DNA from: JADGGV01 sp035715725
Lineage (GTDB): Bacteria > Gemmatimonadota > Gemmatimonadetes > Longimicrobiales > RSA9
NCBI GenBank assembly: GCA_035715725.1
Contig: DASTKT010000105.1
Location: forward strand, 1-10,857
Length of the DNA stretch: 10,857 nt
Direction: 5' to 3'
Shown here: positions 6,081-10,857 of the stretch, in pieces
How positions within the stretch are numbered: position 1 is the stretch's first letter
How the letters are laid out: the number at the start of each line of letters is the position of its first letter
Made by a program: the position numbers and the translations under genes
Notes under the pieces: generated by a model
Database searches by the model: none
Told to the model about the DNA's origin: nothing
What the model saw: only the letters and a program-made list of their open reading frames with translations

Positions 6081-7157
6081 TCAGGGCGCGCCGGGCTCGC
6101 GCGCCGGGAATAGGCGAGGTGCCGAGCCGTCTCCCGGGCGCAGCCGCACCGCGTCCCCCGGCGCGGCCGCGCGGGCACCGGCCTGCGCCAGCACCTCACC
6201 CGCCGGCGTCTCGATCCGGTAGAGGGTGGTGGCGCCCGCGAACTGGCGCTCGACGACCCGGCCGGGCAGGGAACCGGCCTCGTCCGCGCCGCCGGCCGTG
6301 AGCGCGACGGCCTCCGGGCGGAGCATGAGCCGGACCTCGGCGTCCGGGACGGCCTCGATGCCGCCCCGAGCCGCGCGCCAGCGCGCGCCACCCGCGAGCT
6401 CGCAGAGCACCATCTCTCCTTCCGCCGCGACGATCCGCGCCGGCAGGAGGCTCGCCCGGCCGAGGAAGGAGGCCACGAAGGTGTTGGCCGGCTCCGAGTA
6501 GAGCTCTTCCGGCGTGCCGACCTGCTGGAGCCGGCCGGAGCGGAGCAGCGCGATGCGATCGGAGAGGGCGAACGCCTCCTCCTGGTCGTGCGTCACGAAG
6601 ATGGACGTGATGCCGAGGCTCTTCAGGAGCGTGCGGAGCTCGGAACGGGTGCGCTCGCGCAGCGCCGCATCGAGGTTCGACAACGGTTCGTCCAGCAGGA
6701 GGACCGGCGGCTCCGGGGCAAGCGCCCGGGCGAGCGCGACGCGCTGCTGCTGCCCCCCGGAGAGCTGCTGGACCTTCCGCTTGCCGTACCCCGGGAGGTC
6801 CACCAGCTCCAGGGAGCGCTCGACCCGGCGCGGGATCTCCGCGCGCGGCACGCCCTGCGCCTTGAGCCCGAAAGCGACGTTCTCGTGGACGTCGAGGTGG
6901 GGAAACAGCGCGTAGTTCTGGAAGACCATCCCCGTCCCGCGCCGCTGCGGCGGCAGCGACGTCACGTCGCGCCCGTCGAGGAGCAGCCGTCCGGAGCTCG
7001 CGGTCTCGAAGCCGGCGATCATCCGCAGCGTCGTCGTCTTGCCGCAGCCGCTCGGCCCTAGCAGCGTGAGCAGCTCGCCGCGTCCGACGTCGAGCCAGAG
7101 GTCGGCGACCGCCACGACGTCGCCGAAGCGTTTCTCCAGGCCTTCCAGTCGAAGCAT
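6081..7157 (-). CDS. ABC transporter ATP-binding protein (FbpC/PotA-like)
   Basis: This 358-residue ATPase would power the importer encoded around it. All nucleotide-binding motifs are intact: Walker A GPSGCGKTT (34-42), Q-loop Q80 in MVFQNYALFPH, signature LSGGQQQR (132-139), Walker B VLLLDEP (152-158), D-loop SNLD (160-163) and switch histidine H190 in FVTHDQEEA. After about residue 235 there is a C-terminal TOBE-type regulatory region, including RLMLRPEAVAL and a second beta-rich segment. This is typical of the CUT/FbpC/PotA/MalK branch. The frame is open far upstream, but the ATG at 7157 gives the canonical MLRLEGLEKRFG start and sits seven bases after the binding-protein stop. No good ribosome site is visible, so translation may be coupled to the upstream gene. 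Confidence 0.95.
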   Translation of the reverse strand: MLRLEGLEKRFGDVVAVADLWLDVGRGELLTLLGPSGCGKTTTLRMIAGFETASSGRLLLDGRDVTSLPPQRRGTGMVFQNYALFPHLDVHENVAFGLKAQGVPRAEIPRRVERSLELVDLPGYGKRKVQQLSGGQQQRVALARALAPEPPVLLLDEPLSNLDAALRERTRSELRTLLKSLGITSIFVTHDQEEAFALSDRIALLRSGRLQQVGTPEELYSEPANTFVASFLGRASLLPARIVAAEGEMVLCELAGGARWRAARGGIEAVPDAEVRLMLRPEAVALTAGGADEAGSLPGRVVERQFAGATTLYRIETPAGEVLAQAGARAAAPGDAVRLRPGDGSAPRLFPAREPGAP

Positions 7158-7164
7158 CGCGAGG

Positions 7165-8214
7165 TCAGCCGCCCGAGCGCCCGCGGACGTGCTCGTCCCA
7201 CCAGCGCATCCAGCCCGGGAGCTGCTGCTGGAGCCGGGCCCAGTCCAGCGGCTCTGGTCGGATCTGCGCCCGGGCCTGCCGGAGCCGCTCCGGGAGCGAG
7301 TCCGTCGGGATGTCCGTCCGGGCGGGGAGCCGCATGAAGTCCCGCGCGGCCATGAGGATCCCCTCGGTCCCACCCACGTACTCGAGGAACCCCCTCGCCG
7401 CTGCGGTATGCGGTGCCCCCTTCACGACCGCGACGCCGTCGACGACCAGCGGAGTTCCGCTCGTGGGGATCGTGTAGTCGATGGGTAGCTTCGTCTTCGC
7501 CTGCAGCTCCTCGATGTCCGGCATGTCCCAGAGGGTGATCAGCCCCTCCTGGCGCGCGAGCTTCTGGTAGAGCAGCGTCGGATTGAGCACGTACTCCTTC
7601 GTCTGCGCGTCCAGCCGCCGGAGCCAGGCCATGCCCTGCGCGGTGTCGCCGGTCTGGCGCACGGACCGGTCCAGCACCATCCCCCAGATCGTGCGCATGG
7701 TGCCGCTCGCCAGCGGATCGCGGATCAGGACCTTCCCCTTCCACTTCGGATCCAGCACGTCGTCCCAGTCCTTCGGCGCCTCCGCTGCCGCGACGACCTT
7801 GCTGTTGTAGGCGATGACCTCGGGCGTCTCGTACGTCCCGTACCAGAGGCCCCGCGGATCCTTCATTTCCGCCGGCACGGCCGCGCCCCAGCTCGGCGTG
7901 GAGCTCTCCAGCAGCCCCTCGTTCGCCGCCGCCGTGAACATCTCCGCCGGCGCGCCCCACCAGACGTCAGCCTGCGGATTGGCCTTCTCCGAACGGATCC
8001 GGTCGAGCACCTCCTGCGAGCCCATGTCCACCCACTGCACATCCACGTCCGGGTGCGCCGCCTCGAAGCGCTGCTCGAAGGCGGTGAGCAGCTCCCGTCC
8101 GTGGGGCGAGTAGACGACGAGGGGCGTCCTCGAGTCGCCGCCCGTGCACGCCGCGGCGAGCAGCGCCAGGGGAGCGGCGAGGAGCCGCCGGCCCGCGAAG
8201 CGCCGCCGCCTCAT
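7165..8214 (-). CDS. Extracellular solute-binding lipoprotein of the ABC importer
   Basis: This 349-residue binding protein would capture the substrate and hand it to the permease. The N-terminus (MRRRRFAGRR, then LLAAPLALLAAAC) is a lipoprotein signal peptide with C23 as the probable lipid-anchored residue; the position -3 residue is Ala rather than the usual Leu. The mature part starts with a strand LVVYSPHGRELLTAFEQRFE and shows features of the ferric-iron/phosphonate-type binding proteins: ADVWWGAPAEMF (82-93), YGTYETPEVIAYN (125-137), a DPLASGTMRT loop (166-175), and the fixed tail of an ABC periplasmic protein. I do not see the adjacent Tyr-Tyr pair that ligates iron in classical FbpA, so iron is not assured. 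Its ATG overlaps the deacetylase stop in an ATGA (8211-8214), with GGGGTG just upstream. This is strong evidence that the two are co-translated. Confidence 0.92.
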   Translation of the reverse strand: MRRRRFAGRRLLAAPLALLAAACTGGDSRTPLVVYSPHGRELLTAFEQRFEAAHPDVDVQWVDMGSQEVLDRIRSEKANPQADVWWGAPAEMFTAAANEGLLESSTPSWGAAVPAEMKDPRGLWYGTYETPEVIAYNSKVVAAAEAPKDWDDVLDPKWKGKVLIRDPLASGTMRTIWGMVLDRSVRQTGDTAQGMAWLRRLDAQTKEYVLNPTLLYQKLARQEGLITLWDMPDIEELQAKTKLPIDYTIPTSGTPLVVDGVAVVKGAPHTAAARGFLEYVGGTEGILMAARDFMRLPARTDIPTDSLPERLRQARAQIRPEPLDWARLQQQLPGWMRWWDEHVRGRSGG

Positions 8215-10832
8215 TTCACCCCGAGCGAGAGCAGGTTCGCGAACAGGCGGTAGGCGCCGGGCACACCCGCCGGAAGCTGCCGGAAGAGCGCCAGGCCGGT
8301 GTAGACGAAGGTGCCCCTCCCGTACGGCGCCACCACCAGGCCGCCCTGCAGCGGCGGCTCGCCGGGGTCGCTCATCTCGAGGAGCGGCACATACTTCGGA
8401 TCCCAGTTGTGCAGGAAGTAGAGCCCGCGCTCCTGGACCCACCCCTTGAAGTCGTCGCCGGTGATCCGGTTCGGCGTGGTCAGCGCCGGATGGGTCGGGG
8501 CCAGCATCCGGACCGGCGCGTCCTCGTCCGTGACGCGCTCCATCGGCCGGCTGACGGCGAGTGGGTACGGCGCGAAGTTCGACTGGAAGTAGTCGTACAT
8601 CTGATACTGCACGATGAGCGTGCCACCGTTCTGCACGTAGTCGAGGAGCCGGCGATTGTGCGCCGCGACGTCGGGCCGGACCTCGTAGGCCCGGACGCCG
8701 ACGACGATATCGTCGAACTTCGACAGGTCCGCGCCGGCGAGCGCGCCGGAATCGAGGGGCTCGACGTCGACGCCGAGCTGCTGCAGCGCCTGTGGCACCG
8801 CGTCCCCCGGGCCCATCACGTATCCCACCCGCAGGCGGCGGGGCAGCTTGACGTCGAGCGCCTGCACCAGCGTCGCGGCCTCGCGGTACAGCGGTCGCGG
8901 CCGGATGTGCGGGTAGTCGACCAGCCGGAAGCCGCGGCTGTAGCGGCCGCCCCCGGCCGTGACGCTGGCCGCGATGCGGTAACTCCCGGCTCGCGTGGCC
9001 GGTGGTGGCGCGACGCTGAACTCGATCGTCTGGCTCTGACCGCGGGCGGGCAGGTGGACCGGCACCGTGGCCGGCTCCGCGCGCCAGCCATCGGGCACCG
9101 CCAGCGCGAGCGTCCCCTCGACACCGCCGCGGGCTTCCGCCGTCACGTGGGCGGTCACGCGCAGCGGCGCCGGTCGGCCTCCCATGGGCAGCACGGCAAC
9201 GCCGGGATCGAGGGCCAGCGAGACGGCCGGTACCACGCGGATCGGGCGCCGTGACTCGCCGTCCTGCGGGTCCACGAGGCGATAGGTGGCTTCGCGGCCT
9301 AGCGGGATGTCCACCCCGTCGAGCGTGGCGGTGGCCGCGGCACGGACCGCGCCCGGCTCGAACGGGAGCCCCACGCTCGGGTCCCCGGCAGGCCAGGAAT
9401 AGATGTCGCCGTTGCGGGGCCGGCGCAGGAAGTACGGCTCGGTCACCCGAGCGTCCGCGGGTATGCCGATCCGGAAGCGGCGCGTGACCAGCGTCTGCGC
9501 GCCCGTCGTCGTCGGTGCCGGTGCGGAATCCAGCGGCGCGGCGGTCCAGCCGGTGGGCAGGACCGGCTCCAGCCGGCGCACGCCGACCGGGCGCGTGCCG
9601 CCGTTCCAGAGGCTCAGCTCCAGCGTGAACGTGTCGCCCGGCACGACCTGCTCCGCGCTGGCGACGGCGTCGAGCACGAGCCCCGCGGCGAGGCTGGCCG
9701 CGTCGGCGGCATCGGCCGCTTCCCGGTCCAGGTAGAAGCGTAGCGCCTTGCCGGCGCCTCCTGCCGGGAGCGCGGAATCGGCTCGCGCCAGGAGCACACG
9801 GCCCCGGGTCAGGTTCGGCACGAGCGCAGCGGGGTCGAGGGCGTTCATCGCCGCGCGCGTCGCGACCATCAGCGAGTCGTAGGTCGCGAGCAGCCGCGCG
9901 GCCGGAGCGCCGCGGCCGCCGGGCAGGACCGTCGCGGCGCGCATGGACAGCGTCGAGTCGATCCCCGTCAGCAGCGAGCCCTCCTCTGCTCCCGCGGCGC
10001 CGCGCGTCCGGTCCCGCACCAGCGCGACCCCGCCGAAGCGCGGGCCGGGGAGCAAGGGCCGACCCTGGTCCTGGGACCGGTGCCGACTCCGACTCGCCAT
10101 CGCGACCTGGAAGTACGAGCGCCCGAGGAGGGGGTCCAGGTCCCCGGTCGCGATGCGCACGGTCGCTTCCTCGAGCCGGAACCAGGACCCCTGGTACAGC
10201 TTCCGCGGCGCGTACGGCTCCAGCCCGGCCGCGATCTGCTCGGGGAAGCGGCTCGGGTCGCCCGCCGCGTCGAAGGCCTCCTTGGCCAGGACCCCGGCGG
10301 CCTGGTGCTGCCCGTGGCCGTCGCGCGGCGTGCCGCTGAACACGGAGACGACGACGTCGGGGCGGAATCGGCGGATCACCCGGACCACGTCCCCGAGCAG
10401 AGAATCCCTCGGCCAATGGCGGAACGCCTCGTCCGCGCTCTTGGAGAAGCCGTAGTCGTACGCCCGCGTGAAGAACTGCTCGGCGCCGTCCAGGCGCCGC
10501 GCCGCGAGCAGCTCCTCGGTGCGGAGCAGGCCGAGCGCTTCCTGGAACTCCGCGCCGATCGCGTTCTGGCCGCCATCTCCACGCGTGAGCGACAGGTACG
10601 CCACGTCGGCCCCCCGGCCCAGCGCCAGCGTCGCCAGCAGCTGCGTGTCCTCGTCGTCCGGGTGCGCGCCGATCATCAGCACGCGTTCGGTCGCCCCCGT
10701 TCGGCGGAGCGCCAGCCCGAGCGCCTGCGCGCCGGTGTAGTCCGTTGCGCCCCCCTGCGCACGGAGAGGAAGCGCGCTCCCGAGCAGGAGCGCGAGAAAG
10801 GGCGCGCATCGCGCCAGTCTTTTCAGGCTCAT
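8211..10832 (-). CDS. Exported PIG-L family deacetylase with NEW3-like and ThuA/GATase-like C-terminal domains
   Basis: This is an 873-residue, multi-domain protein and the first gene of the operon. A signal peptide (hydrophobic core PFLALLLGSALPL, cleavage near LRA-Q at 25/26) sends it out of the cytoplasm. The PIG-L (LmbE-like) zinc deacetylase domain spans about 48-230: the A-H57-P-D-D-E61 motif gives the metal and catalytic Asp residues, and D171-G-H173-G-Q-H176 gives the second metal His pair. PIG-L enzymes remove acetyl groups from GlcNAc-type sugars. The middle contains beta-rich regions: about 396-460, and 545-638, the latter resembling the NEW3 domain of glycosidase-associated proteins. 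Residues about 665-870 look like a class I glutamine-amidotransferase/ThuA fold (RVGYVMGPGDAVPQAL, DDIVVGVRAY, NGGTLIVQYQ, GRGTFVYTGL). The protein has only one cysteine, C9 in the signal peptide, so the C-terminal domain cannot be a cysteine amidotransferase. The ATG at 10832 has no Shine-Dalgarno match. The substrate is unknown. Confidence 0.92.
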   Translation of the reverse strand: MSLKRLARCAPFLALLLGSALPLRAQGGATDYTGAQALGLALRRTGATERVLMIGAHPDDEDTQLLATLALGRGADVAYLSLTRGDGGQNAIGAEFQEALGLLRTEELLAARRLDGAEQFFTRAYDYGFSKSADEAFRHWPRDSLLGDVVRVIRRFRPDVVVSVFSGTPRDGHGQHQAAGVLAKEAFDAAGDPSRFPEQIAAGLEPYAPRKLYQGSWFRLEEATVRIATGDLDPLLGRSYFQVAMASRSRHRSQDQGRPLLPGPRFGGVALVRDRTRGAAGAEEGSLLTGIDSTLSMRAATVLPGGRGAPAARLLATYDSLMVATRAAMNALDPAALVPNLTRGRVLLARADSALPAGGAGKALRFYLDREAADAADAASLAAGLVLDAVASAEQVVPGDTFTLELSLWNGGTRPVGVRRLEPVLPTGWTAAPLDSAPAPTTTGAQTLVTRRFRIGIPADARVTEPYFLRRPRNGDIYSWPAGDPSVGLPFEPGAVRAAATATLDGVDIPLGREATYRLVDPQDGESRRPIRVVPAVSLALDPGVAVLPMGGRPAPLRVTAHVTAEARGGVEGTLALAVPDGWRAEPATVPVHLPARGQSQTIEFSVAPPPATRAGSYRIAASVTAGGGRYSRGFRLVDYPHIRPRPLYREAATLVQALDVKLPRRLRVGYVMGPGDAVPQALQQLGVDVEPLDSGALAGADLSKFDDIVVGVRAYEVRPDVAAHNRRLLDYVQNGGTLIVQYQMYDYFQSNFAPYPLAVSRPMERVTDEDAPVRMLAPTHPALTTPNRITGDDFKGWVQERGLYFLHNWDPKYVPLLEMSDPGEPPLQGGLVVAPYGRGTFVYTGLALFRQLPAGVPGAYRLFANLLSLGVK

Positions 10833-10839
10833 GAGGAAA

Positions 10840-10845
10840 AGGTTA
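10840..10845 (-). promoter_or_regulatory. Possible -10 box placed for a leaderless start of the deacetylase operon
   Basis: On the minus strand TAACCT fits the TAnnnT form of a -10 element. It ends seven bases before the ATG, where transcription would begin at or next to the start codon. The stretch between is pyrimidine-rich (TTTCCTC) and has no ribosome site. The -35 position would fall past the right edge of the window, so this cannot be confirmed here. Confidence 0.25.
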
Positions 10846-10857
10846 GGGAATTGCGTG

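Noticed and set aside
4179..6113. A 644-codon plus-strand open frame opposite the ABC permease
   Set aside because: The translation is rich in Arg, Glu, Gly and Asp with no domain pattern, and it lies exactly antisense to a clear permease gene. Long antisense frames are expected in DNA this GC-rich.
7158..7373. N-terminal extension of the ATPase frame
   Set aside because: It is serine/arginine-rich nonsense lying over the end of the binding-protein gene; the canonical ATPase N-terminus starts at 7157.
8215..10809. A long upstream extension in the frame of the solute-binding protein (giving 1214 codons in all)
   Set aside because: The part upstream of 8214 is an out-of-frame reading of the PIG-L gene, arginine- and proline-rich. 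The lipoprotein signal peptide marks the true start at 8214.

Overview
This window is very GC-rich bacterial DNA with dense coding and short intergenic gaps. The mix of genes suggests a Gemmatimonadota-like bacterium: a secreted PIG-L deacetylase with extra C-terminal domains, a SigR/RsrA-like sigma factor and anti-sigma pair, small TPR and DUF72 proteins, and very GC-rich codon use. That placement is an inference from gene style, not from a marker-gene tree. I see no rRNA, tRNA, CRISPR array, insertion sequence or phage gene. No stretch longer than 300 bases lacks a gene.

Left part (1-2059). The first 75 codons of a type II topoisomerase A subunit, almost certainly gyrA, run off the left edge on the minus strand. 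Upstream of it, on the same strand, is an ECF sigma factor gene (670-1248) whose stop overlaps the start of a zinc-binding anti-sigma factor (416-673) by four bases. A TVP38/VTT-family membrane protein diverges head to head from the sigma gene, with starts at most about 30 bases apart. A perfect 13-bp inverted repeat lies after it.

Middle (2288-4225). A DUF72 protein and a small TPR protein form an overlapping minus-strand pair. Divergent from them is an exported protein with a JAMM/JAB-like metal-site pattern (E73, H114-N-H116-P, S129-x-x-D132). Two GC-rich hairpins separate this gene from the next, convergent operon.

Right part (4338-10832). A tight four-gene minus-strand operon is transcribed in this order: exported PIG-L deacetylase with NEW3-like and ThuA/GATase-like domains, then lipoprotein solute-binding protein, then ABC ATPase, then fused two-domain permease. 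The first junction is a 4-bp ATGA overlap and the next two gaps are 7 and 6 bp. The last three genes make a complete importer of the ferric-iron/2-aminoethylphosphonate/polyamine-like group. The layout suggests that a hydrolytic enzyme outside the membrane is co-produced with an uptake system, possibly for its own product. This is the most interesting system in the window, but its substrate cannot be read from the sequence.
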